Assembly: GCA_033782935.1 (NCBI GenBank)
Contig: JAWQEG010003785.1
Coordinates: 1 to 64,000 of the forward strand
Source: Petrolisthes cinctipes
Taxonomy: Eukaryota; Arthropoda; Malacostraca; Decapoda; Porcellanidae
Direction of reading: 5' to 3'
DNA length: 64,000 bases
Shown: positions 52,268 through 61,246 of the stretch, one piece after another
Layout of the letters: each line of letters opens with the position of its first letter
Numbering within the stretch: position 1 is the first letter of the stretch
The notes under the pieces: generated by a model
Databases searched by the model: none
The model's input: the letters and a program-made list of their open reading frames with translations, nothing else
What the model was told of the DNA's origin: nothing
Position numbers and translations under genes: made by a program

Positions 52268-52430
52268 TTAAAGGGAAATTCTATTGTTGGTGAATTGGAA
52301 GGTTTTTGATTCTTCCAAACTATGCCACAAAACCGATCCCCTGTTAGTAGCATTGAAGGCGTCTGATTTCTGGCATAGTAGAAGGAATCAGCTGGTGCCT
52401 TCCAATTTACCAACAAGACAGTCTACTTAA
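52268..52430 (+). mobile_element. Gamma palindromic element, best copy
   Basis: TTAAAGGGAAATTCTATTGT, TGGTGAATTGGAAGGTTTTT, GATTCTTCCAAACTATGCCA, GAAGGAATCAGCTGG, TGCCTTCCAATTTACCAACA and GACAGTCTACTTAA. Both TTAA borders are intact. Confidence 0.65.
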
Positions 52431-52454
52431 CGCCTAGAATGATGTAAGTGAATG

Positions 52455-53150
52455 TGTGTGTGTATATTTGTGCGTGGGTGTGTGTACGGGGGTAAGTGTA
52501 AGTGAAAAGTGTGTTTGTTGTGTAGTGTGTGTGAATATTGTGTTTGTTGTGTAGTGTTTGTGAGTGTTGTGCGTGTGGTGTAGTGTTTGTGAGTGCTGTG
52601 TGTGTAATGTCTGTGAATATTGTGTTTGTTATGTAGCGTCTGTGAGTGTTATGTGTGTGGTGTAGTGTCTGTGAGTGTTATGTGTGTGGTGTAGTGTCTG
52701 TGAGTGTTGTGTGTGTGGTGTAGCGTTTGTGAGTGCTGTGTGTGTAATGTCTGTGAATATTGTGTTTGTTATGTAGCGTCTGTGAGTGTTATGTGTGTGG
52801 TGTAGTGTCTGTGAGTGTTGTGTGTGTGGTGTAGTGTCTGTGAGTGTTGTGTTTGTTGTGTAGTGTCTGTGAGTGTTGTGTGTGTGGTGTAGTGTCTGTG
52901 AGTGTTGTGTGTGTGGTGTAGTGTCTGTGAGTGTTGTGTTTATTGTGTAGTGTCTGTGAGTGTTGTGTAGTATTTGTGAGTGTTGTGTAGTGTTTGTGAG
53001 TGATGTGTAGTGCCTGTGAGTGTTGTGTTGTGTTTGTTGTGTAGTGTTTGTGAGTTTTGTGTGTGTGGTGTAATGTACGTGTGTGTTGTGTGGAAACTGT
53101 GAGTGTTGTGTGCTGTGTAGTGTTTGTGAGTGTTGTGTGGTAACTGTGGT
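52455..53150 (+). repeat. GTGTAGTGTCTGTGAGTGTT minisatellite
   Basis: About 30-bp units over 690 bp with GTGTGTGGTGTAGTGTCTGT and TTTGTTGTG variants; a block of about 150 bp around 52590-52640 recurs at 52735-52790. Confidence 0.88.
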
Positions 53151-53567
53151 TGGTATATATATGTTTGTCTGTGGTTTCCTCCCCGCCAGCTCTTAAAACC
53201 ACACAACACAGTGAATGCAAGGATTGTGTCCACACCTGAGATAAGGCTCACAGTTTCAGGAATCACCGTGATGTAAACTATAGGTCGTTTCGTAACCACC
53301 ATTATAGTTAGTTATCCAATGCATAATGGACGTAAGCATAGGAACTGCAACGTAGCAATGTAAAAAAATAAAACTTTATAATATTAAGAGAGATGCATTT
53401 GTTGGTGAATTGGACGGTCTCTGATTCCTTCAAGATTGTCACATGGAAATTTGAGGATGCGAAACATAAATTTGATATCGTGACAAGAAAATTTGATTAT
53501 TCTGAAACATTCCTTTGCTCACTTGCTCGAATAAAGTGATGATTATTGCACACCTGTATACGGTGCA

Positions 53568-53598
<31 letters not shown>

Positions 53599-53880
53599 GT
53601 CACATACCGGTAACAACCAGTATATACCTGTACCTGTTTACTAGATATATACTGACTCATCAATTGTTATTACTCTCTCTCTCTCTGTGTGTGTGTGAAG
53701 GTGTACACTCGAGTATCAAGTGTGCTGGTAACTTTGTGTGGGTAGGCCTAAGGTGACATTGTAGGTGGAAGGAACATTGTATCATGTCACTCTACTATAT
53801 TCCAACTACTTTGATTCCTCCCCAATTCAGTGTTACCAGCTCAGATGACATACACTTCTATAGGTACGGTATGTGGATCC
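53151..53880 (+). other. Spacer
   Basis: Gamma half-element at 53383, (GT)n at 53570-53594. No gene seen. Confidence 0.5.
53383..53450 (+). mobile_element. Gamma palindromic half-element
   Basis: GAGATGCATTTGTTGGTGAA, TTGGACGGTCTCTGATTCCT, TCAAGATTGTCAC; only the left arm is present. Confidence 0.5.
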
Positions 53881-54100
53881 GTAGGGGAGTATTGCCTGTA
53901 GTGATATGGGCTTGGGCAATATTTTATAAGGGTTTTGGCGCCACTTCGACCCCAGACACTCCCTTTCAGTTCTTCATATGTCCCTCTGTTCTTTCTATTT
54001 CCTTCCTATACTTGCTGTCTCACCTCTCTATCACCTTCTTCTGGCGCTATAAGACCTCGCTGTTGAGGCACCTAATATCAATCTATCAATCTAGGTACAG
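53880..54100 (-). repeat. Interspersed repeat family A, reverse orientation
   Basis: Minus strand: GATTGATATTAGGTGCCTCA, ACAGCGAGGTCTTATAGCGC, GGAAATAGAAAGAACAGAGG, then AAACCCTTATAAAATATTGC and ACTCCCCTACGG. Same extent as the copy at 19575. Confidence 0.65.
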
Positions 54101-54379
54101 TACATGGTCGCGAATTTACTAGCTCGACTGTACATGGACTGCGTGTGTGTGTGCGGGAAGATAACACGGACTTTGGACTATACGTGTGTGTGTGTACGGT
54201 ACGAGACAATCACAACAAGCTGATCGATAATTGAGGTTAGATCTGATAAAAGCATAGAGATGACTTAGTGGTACACAGTCCTCATCAATAGTAACTCCAC
54301 CAAGATAGGGAATGAAAGTGAACCAGCCATGTGAGTGTACAGTTGTGGACGTAGGAACCAGGCAGAAGTGAGATTGTTT

Positions 54380-54393
54380 CTGTGTGTGTGTGT

Positions 54394-54455
<62 letters not shown>

Positions 54456-54520
54456 AGGTGTGTGTGTGTGTGTGTGTGTGAAAGAGAGACCATGAGGAGA
54501 AATTGTGAGATAATTCGTCG

Positions 54521-54552
<32 letters not shown>

Positions 54553-54672
54553 GAGACCATGAGGAGAAATTGTGAGATAATTCGTCGGTGTGTGTGTGTG
54601 TGTGTGTGAAAGAGAGACCATGAGGAGAAATAGTGAGATAATTCGTCGGAGTGTGTGTGTGTATGTGTGTCA
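54380..54672 (+). repeat. (GT)n/(CT)n tract with three 64-bp GAAAGAGAGACCATGAGGAG units
   Basis: Three near-identical units: GAAAGAGAGACCATGAGGAG, AAATTGTGAGATAATTCGTC, then (GT)n. They vary only in GT length and one TTG/TAG. Confidence 0.88.
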
Positions 54673-55968
54673 TTATACTGTTATCAGAGTGAGGTATATA
54701 GGTTATCAGAGTGAGGTATACAAGCTATCAGAGTGAGGTATATATAAGGTTATCAGAGTGAGGTATATACTGTTATCAGAGTGAGGTATATACTGTTATC
54801 AGAGTGAGGTATATAAGGTTATCAGAGTGAGGTATATACTGTTATCAGAGTGAGGTATATAAGGTTATCAGAGTGAGGTATATACTGTTATCAGAGTGAG
54901 GTATACAGGTTATCAGAGTGAGGTATACAGGTTATCAGAGTGAGGTATACAGGTTATCAGAGTGAGGTATATAAGGTTATCAGAGTGAGGTATATACTGT
55001 TATCAGAGTGAGGTATATAAGGTTATCAGAGTGAGGTATATACTGTTATCAGAGTGAGGTATACAGGTTATCAGAGTGAGGTATACAGGTTATCAGAGTG
55101 AGGTATACAGGTTATCAGAGTGAGGTATATATAAGTTTATCAGAGTGAGGTATACAGGTTATCAGAGTGAGGTATATACTGTTATCAGAGTGAGGTATAC
55201 AGGTTATCAGAGTGAGGTATATACTGTTATCAGAGTGAGGTATACAGGTTATCAGAGTGAGGTATATACTGTTATCAGAGTGAGGTATATAAGGTTATCA
55301 GAGTGAGGTATATACTGTTATCAGAGTGAGGTATACAGGTTATCAGAGTGAGGTATATAAGGTTATCAGAGTGAGGTATACAGGTTATCAGAGTGAGGTA
55401 TACAGGTTATCAGAGTGAGGTATATAAGGTTATCAGAGTGAGGTATATAAGGTTATCAGAGTGAGGTATATACTGTTATCAGAGTGAGGTATACAGGTTA
55501 TCAGAGTGAGGTATATAAGGTTAACAGAGTGAGGTATACAGGTTATCAGAGTGAGGTATATAAGGTTATCAGAGTGAGGTATACAGGTTATCAGAGTGAG
55601 GTATATAAGGTTATCAGAGTGAGGTATACAGGTTATCAGAGTGAGGTATATAAGGTTATCAGAGTGAGGTATATAAGGTTATCAGAGTGAGGTATACAGG
55701 TTATCAGAGTGAGGTATATAAGGTTATCAGAGTGAGGTATACAGGTTATCAGAGTGAGGTATATAAGGTTATCAGAGTGAGGTATATAAGGTTATCAGAG
55801 TGAGGTATACAGGTTATCAGAGTGAGGTATACAGGTTATCAGAGTGAGGTATATAAGGTTATCAGAGTGAGGTATACAGGTTATCAGAGTGAGGTATATA
55901 AGGTTATCAGAGTGAGGTATATAAGGTTATCAGAGTGAGGTATATAAGGTTATCAGAGTGAGGTATGT
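54673..55968 (+). repeat. 1.3-kb minisatellite GTTATCAGAGTGAGGTATA(n)
   Basis: About 55-60 copies of a 22-24 bp unit: GTTATCAGAGTGAGGTATA is near-invariant and is followed by CAG, TAAG or TACT. No unique spacer between units. It directly follows the 64-bp array. Confidence 0.93.
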
Positions 55969-55969
55969 A

Positions 55970-56210
55970 GCAGCAGAGTTGTCAGTGATGAATGATAACA
56001 ATGATATGCCCATGTTTTCCGGACATGGTTGCCAACAGAGCGAATATATTGTGCGGTCATTATTTTTTTATTTCTTTATAATTATATTTCTTGGAGCTTT
56101 TGAACTCAATATGACCACTAACTTTTTTTTTTTTTAGCACCAAAATTATTATTGCTCCATGCGCCTCCTCATTTCCCACCAAAAGATCACAATTTTAAAA
56201 CATCGCGCGC

Positions 56211-56245
<35 letters not shown>

Positions 56246-56360
56246 GTTCATAATCACTGGGTCTCTTTCCCACCCATCTCGTGGCGGAAAGAGAAAGTGT
56301 AGGAATGACTTTTAAGCGTGTGTGTGTGGATGTCGCTAACGTGACGTAATATAGGCCGGA
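55970..56360 (+). other. Spacer with T and A homopolymers
   Basis: T12 at 56123-56134, A27-28 at 56212-56240 after GCGCGCC. No gene seen. Confidence 0.55.
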
Positions 56361-56362
56361 GT

Positions 56363-56538
56363 TTAATAAGGGGATAATATACTTTTCATAGACTGGAGTG
56401 CCTTGATTCCTCCAAAGTATGCCAGGAAACAGACCCAGATGAAGAAAAATAATGGTATCCTGTGTTGCTTGGAATAGTTTGGAGAAATCATTTGCTCCAG
56501 ATTTACCACCCAAAACAATGTGCTATATACCCCCTTAA
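56363..56538 (+). mobile_element. Beta palindromic element, complete
   Basis: TTAATAAGGGGATAATATAC, CTTGATTCCTCCAAAGTATG, CCAGGAAACAGACCCAGA, CTCCAGATTTACCACCC and ATACCCCCTTAA. It is directly followed by another TTAA and a related element. Confidence 0.7.
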
Positions 56539-56613
56539 TTAAGGAGGAATAATATAATTTTGGTGACTTATTGGAGCATATGATTCCTTCCCCTACACTG
56601 TGTCATGAAACAG

Positions 56614-56677
<64 letters not shown>

Positions 56678-56725
56678 GGGAGTCTGTTTCGTGTCTCGTT
56701 TGCAGGAATAAATTTAATAGCACCC
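56539..56725. mobile_element. Related palindromic element carrying an (AT)n run
   Basis: TTAAGGAGGAATAATATAAT, GGAGCATATGATTCCTTCCC, GTGTCATGAAACAGC, then (AT)n at 56617-56674, then CTGTTTCGTGTCTCGTTTGC AGGAATAAATTT. The microsatellite sits exactly between the two half-palindromes (GAAACAG / CTGTTTC). Confidence 0.55.
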
Positions 56726-57595
56726 AGTGAATTCACAATATACAAGGCCCCGTTAAATTTGTTGCAATCCCACATGCTCATACAATATAACAACAACAGC
56801 CCCAGGAGCCAGAAAATATGTAGGGAAGCGCCGATGTCTTAGGCTACTTCTTTCCGCCTTACACTTTACCTTACCTGTACCATAATAATATAGTATTAAG
56901 TCAGAAGAATAGAACAACCAATAAAGCTAAACGGTAAACTGGAGAGGCAGTGAGTCAGAGAACGTAATAATTATGATATTTGTGATGTTGTATCACTGTT
57001 CTGATATAAGACTGAAGCCATTGACTAAAAAGACAGTGCCTACAAGTGCCTATTAAATAAGATTAAATAACAGATATTATGAGAAATTGATAGAGGGACG
57101 GAGGAAAAGAGAGACTGAGAGAGAGAGAAGGGCACACAACCTTGTCACACCGTAAAGGGAGGGAAAAAGGTCCCCCCTCACCCTTCACCAACCCTCCATC
57201 TCCCCTCCCTCTTTCCAACCAATACCCATGGAGGTAGTATAGTATACTACCTCCATGCCAATACCCAACCTTCCCCTCCCCCCAAAAACATTCCCGGGAA
57301 ACTCGTGTGAGGATGACGTCACGCTGTCTGCAAAGTATAAACCCCGGTCTCCCTTTCTTTCCACACCGAGGGGATATGGATGTCCAGGAATGTCCTCATT
57401 ATATATAGGCCTACCCAAGATATACTTATATATTTCTACCCATTAGAAGGAAAGAGCCAAAGGAAAGGGAGAGAGGGAAAGAAGAACGGGAGAAGGAAAG
57501 AGAGAGGGTCAGGGAGGGAGGCAGGAAGGGTGGAAAGAGCCGCAGGGAGGGAGAGGAGAGCAAAGGGGGGAGGGGGAGAGAAAGTTTCCACCCAA
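56726..57595 (+). other. Unique spacer, purine-rich at its right
   Basis: ATACTACCTCCATGCCAATA and its inverse CCAATACCCATGGAGGTAGT at 57215-57262 form a short palindrome. GGAAAGGGAGAGAGG-type purines run 57450-57580. No gene seen. Confidence 0.55.
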
Positions 57596-57889
57596 GACAT
57601 TGCATGCCCTTGGCCTCCTCCTCCTCCTCCTCCTCCTCCTCTCTCTCTCTCTTGCCTAAATTTAGTCCTCACCTTCCTAAATATAGACAAAAATTACAGA
57701 CACAAAATAGCTTACGGTTCATAATAATATTTCTCACTGAGTCAGTACAGCAATTAATGTGGTGATGGAAAATTATCACTAAAGTTTTGACATGGATTCA
57801 ACAAAGCATGATTGGGAAGGAGGCGATAATTATTTGAGGACAAGATTAACTGAGGATGAAAGAAGGATGTCCCTATGCCTGAAAGATCT

Positions 57890-58005
57890 TGTAGGATGGT
57901 AGTGTGGTGTGTTAATATGGTAGTGTGGTAGTGTGTGGTAGTGTGGTAGTTGTTGGTATGGTGTAGTAGTGGGGTAGTATGGTGTGGTAGTGTGGTAGTA
58001 TGGTG
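57890..58005 (+). repeat. (GTAGTGTGGTAGT)n minisatellite
   Basis: GGTAGTGTGGTAGTATGGTG units over about 110 bp. Confidence 0.8.
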
Positions 58006-58009
58006 AGGA

Positions 58010-58112
58010 GGAGGAGGGACAACAGCAAGAAGGAAACAGAAGGACAATCAAGGGAGAAGGTGATAGCTAGAGTGGTGGGACAACAAGCACGAAGGAAACC
58101 TCAGAAGGAATG
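58010..58112 (+). repeat. Family A body fragment
   Basis: GAGGGACAACAGCAAGAAGG, AAACAGAAGGACAATCAAGG and GGTGATAGCTAGAGTGG resemble the purine-rich body of family A. Ends are unclear. Confidence 0.4.
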
Positions 58113-58357
58113 GAAATTGGGGATAAGGTCGTCATATTTTTTTCCTCATCCAGCACCAAACTTGTAAGTAAGGCGCGTGTCAAGGATTAATTTCCCTCTC
58201 CCAATGCAATGATAATAGTTAGTTAACCATTTTGATACTTAGGCTCGTGGGTGGTGATCGATACTTTAGCTGTGTCGTTATTATTATTATTATTATTATT
58301 ATTTAGCAAGTTGTGGGGTTTGGGCTCGTTCATAATTGTCTGATTGTCTAAAACCGG

Positions 58358-58359
<2 letters not shown>

Positions 58360-58397
<38 letters not shown>

Positions 58398-58459
58398 ACA
58401 TCACGTGACTGATCCACTTATCATTTTCTATCTAAATTGTTTATCGATCTGTCAATAGC

Positions 58460-58488
<29 letters not shown>
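58360..58488 (+). repeat. (GA)n and (CT)n microsatellites in inverted order
   Basis: (GA)n 58362-58394 and (CT)n 58460-58488, 65 bp apart, complementary. Confidence 0.85.
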
Positions 58489-58491
<3 letters not shown>

Positions 58492-58529
58492 TGAATTGAA
58501 GAGGGAGATAGGATACTGTGTGAGGCCTG

Positions 58530-58640
58530 AATGATCCTATCTAGCTGTGGAACGAGAGAAAGGGAAACAGAGAGGAGGGGCAACAAGCACGAAGAAAACA
58601 GAAGAAATGGAGGGACTGCCGAAGAACTGAAAGAGAGTGA
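58530..58640 (+). repeat. Family A body fragment
   Basis: GAGAGGAGGGGCAACAAGCA, CGAAGAAAACAGAAGAAATG, GAGGGACTGCCGAAGAACTG: same body module as at 58010 and 60545. Confidence 0.4.
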
Positions 58641-58789
58641 TTCGGGTCCGAGGGAGCGTCTAACCCTTAACACCGCAAGCTACAAACAGACAAACAAACT
58701 GAACCAAAATACATAACCTCATACAAGAAAATAAATCACAGTCACCTGGAAAATTATTATCGTGAAGAGATGGAAATGAAGGATGAATG

Positions 58790-59500
58790 GCGTGCGGGTG
58801 AAGGGGGTTGGGGGTGAGGTTCGGGTGGTGGGTGAGAGTAAAGGATGGGGGTGAGGGTAAAGGAGAGGTGCAGTAGGGGTGAAGGAGCGGGTGGAGGTGA
58901 GGTGAGGGGGAGTGGGGTGGGGGTGAAGCAAGGATAGGGGTGAGGGTGAAGCAAGGATAGAGGTGAGGGTGAAACTGGGATGAGAATGAGTGTGAGGGAT
59001 GGAGTGAGTGTGACGTTGGGATGAGGTGTGAGTGGGGTGAGTATGAGTGTGAGGGATGGAGTACGTGAGTGTGACGTTGATCAGATGAGGTGTGAGTGGG
59101 GTGAGTATGAGTGTGAGGGATGAAGTAAGTGTGACGTTGGGATGAGGGGTGAGTGGGGTAAGAATGAGTGTGACGTTAGGATGAGGTGTGAGTGGGGTGA
59201 GTATGAGTGTGAGGGATGGAGTACGTGAGTGTGACGTTAGGATGAGGTGTGAGTGGGGTGAGTATGAGTGTGAGGGATGGAGTACGTGAGTGTGACGTTG
59301 GGATGAGGTGTGAGTGGGGTGAGAATGAGTGTGACGTTGGGATGAGGGGGGAGTGTGGTGAGTATGAGTGTGAGGGATGAAGTAAGTGTGACGTTGGGAT
59401 GAGGTGTGAGTGGGGTGAGAATGAGTGTGACGTTGGGATGAGGGGGGAGTGTGGTGAGTATAAGTGTGAGGGATGGAGTGAGTGTGACGTTGACAGTTAA
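58790..59500 (+). repeat. G-rich minisatellite (GAGTGTGACGTTGGGATGAG)
   Basis: From 58980, about 10 units of 45-65 bp with GTGTGAGTGGGGTGAGTATG and AGTGTGAGGGATGGAGTA. From 58800 to 58980 a simpler GGGTGAGGGTGAAG array. Confidence 0.88.
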
Positions 59501-59602
59501 CCTGCTGCAGGCCTCATATCAAACAATGGATGAATGATGCACACTGTTGTTGTTGTTGTTGTGGTGATGATGATGGTGGTGGACAGTTTGTTATATTCCC
59601 CA

Positions 59603-59885
59603 CCACTACTACCATTACTACCTACCATATCCATTCTCTAGCTGCTACCATTACTACCTACCATATCCATTCTCTACTATCACTACCACTATCATTACTA
59701 CCTACCATACCCATTCTCTGCTACCACTACCACTACTATACCTACCATATCCATTCTCTGCTACCACTACCATTACTACCTACTATATCCATTCTCTGCT
59801 ACCACTACCATTACTACCTACCATATCCATTCTCTAGTTGCTACTAGCTATTACTACCTACCATATCCATTCTCTGCTACCAGCC
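59603..59885 (+). repeat. Minisatellite (CTACCATATCCATTCTCT)
   Basis: Seven units of about 38 bp: CTACCTACCATATCCATTCT and CTGCTACCACTACCATTA. Confidence 0.88.
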
Positions 59886-59889
59886 TACT

Positions 59890-60300
59890 ACACCCATCTT
59901 CCATCACCACCATACTCTTCTCTGTTACCATACCAATAACCACAACATCACACTCTCTATTTCACGACCACATCACTCCATCTGAAACACTGCATCAGTA
60001 ATTAGTTCCCTAATATATTATATATTATATATTTTTTATATATAAATATAAAAAAAGATAGTGGGAAGAGGAGACTTAATTGAGGGCTTTCACTTATTAA
60101 TTTATGGTCTCTAGAGTTCATCATGTACTCCTCCTACACATACACACACACACGGTGCATTATGGGTACACAATAATTAACACTACCAATACAAAGTATT
60201 TAACGCCACGACAATTCAATGACATCACCACCGCTACAGTCACACACACACACTCGCACAGCGGCACACTTTTTTTTTTTCTAGGAAGCCTTGACCTTGC
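59890..60300 (+). other. Unique spacer
   Basis: (TATA)-rich stretch 60012-60055 and short CA runs. No gene seen. Confidence 0.5.
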
Positions 60301-60333
60301 TCTTACCACTGTGATTCACCTATATGTTCGCAG

Positions 60334-60390
60334 GCCACTGCCTACACCGACCCTGTCCCATTCAATGAAAGGGAAATATCAACCATCTCA
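60334..60390 (+). CDS. Candidate 57-bp internal exon
   Basis: TATATGTTCGCAG ends at 60333 and GTAAGTACTC starts at 60391. Between them 19 codons read ATAYTDPVPFNEREISTIS in phase 0 at both ends. A pyrimidine-leaning stretch precedes the acceptor. The composition is far less repetitive than the surroundings. I do not recognise the protein, and no partner exon was found in the window. It may belong to a plus-strand gene with distant exons or be chance. Confidence 0.3.
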
Positions 60391-60544
60391 GTAAGTACTC
60401 TCATATAATCCCACTATACATCACAAAACAGTTGCCCTACAATGAGCTACTTAATGGAGAGATCGACCAGGGATGATGTGTGTACAGTGATTCATTTTTT
60501 TTTTTTTTTTTTTTTACTAGACTAGACTGGACCAGAGAGTCAGA

Positions 60545-60640
60545 GACCTTGTAAACAAAAGGAAGGAGACAAAAAGGAGGGACGTCAAGCATGAAAGAAA
60601 CAGAAAGAAAAGAGGGACAGCTAATATGAGGAAAACAAGT
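60545..60640 (+). repeat. Family A body fragment
   Basis: GGAGGGACGTCAAGCATGAA, AGAAACAGAAAGAAAAGAGG, GACAGCTAATATGAGGAAAA; it lies beside a T20 run at 60495-60514. Confidence 0.4.
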
Positions 60641-61189
60641 GGCTCGGCCGCTCGCGGCTCGCCTCTCTGGTCTAAAAAGGAGCCAGAACGGCAGAACACA
60701 TAAATAACTGGCCACATAATCCCACATTAACAACACCACAGACAATACTCCCCAACAGAGAGCTGTCCTGGAAGACACTGCTACAATAGCTGATTGAGGA
60801 TAGTTCTGCAGAGGGACGGGATAAATAACAAAATAATTGGTCATTGATATTTATTCTTCTACAATACTGTAATTTAAGGTGGAAGAACTACCAAACTCAT
60901 AGCTGTTGCCTGGTTTTCCAATCTTTTAATTTTTTCTTCAACATATTAGGATCATAGAATAGATTATCTTAACATCTTTAAACAACGTAAATTTCAACAA
61001 GCAGCAATATAAAGCTCTTGCCAGTTATCAATATATATGAAGAAAGGTGGGTGTTCTTGGTGCCAATGCACGTATTTATGTACCGTATGTATGCGACAGC
61101 TTCAGGTAGGGTGTGAATTTTATTGAGAGTTCCATTAATTGACTGGTCAATAACATACAGTATGTCAATATGTTTTTGTGCAACTCCTT
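60641..61189 (+). other. Unique spacer
   Basis: Includes a GC-rich GGCTCGGCCGCTCGCGGCTC stretch at 60643. No gene seen. Confidence 0.5.
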
Positions 61190-61246
61190 CAAAAAAAAAA
61201 AAAAAAAAAAAATGTGATCATTCTCAAAGTAATGGGTTCTTTATTT
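61190..61246 (-). terminator. Candidate polyadenylation site (minus strand)
   Basis: On the minus strand AATAAA at 61245-61240 is followed about 28 nt later by a T22 run (plus-strand A run 61191-61212). The spacing fits signal, cleavage and U-rich downstream element. It would end a transcript coming from the right. Confidence 0.35.

Noticed and set aside
54673..55968. CRISPR-like regular repeat array
   Set aside because: Units are contiguous with only 3-4 variable bases, no unique spacers, and the genome is eukaryotic; it is a minisatellite.
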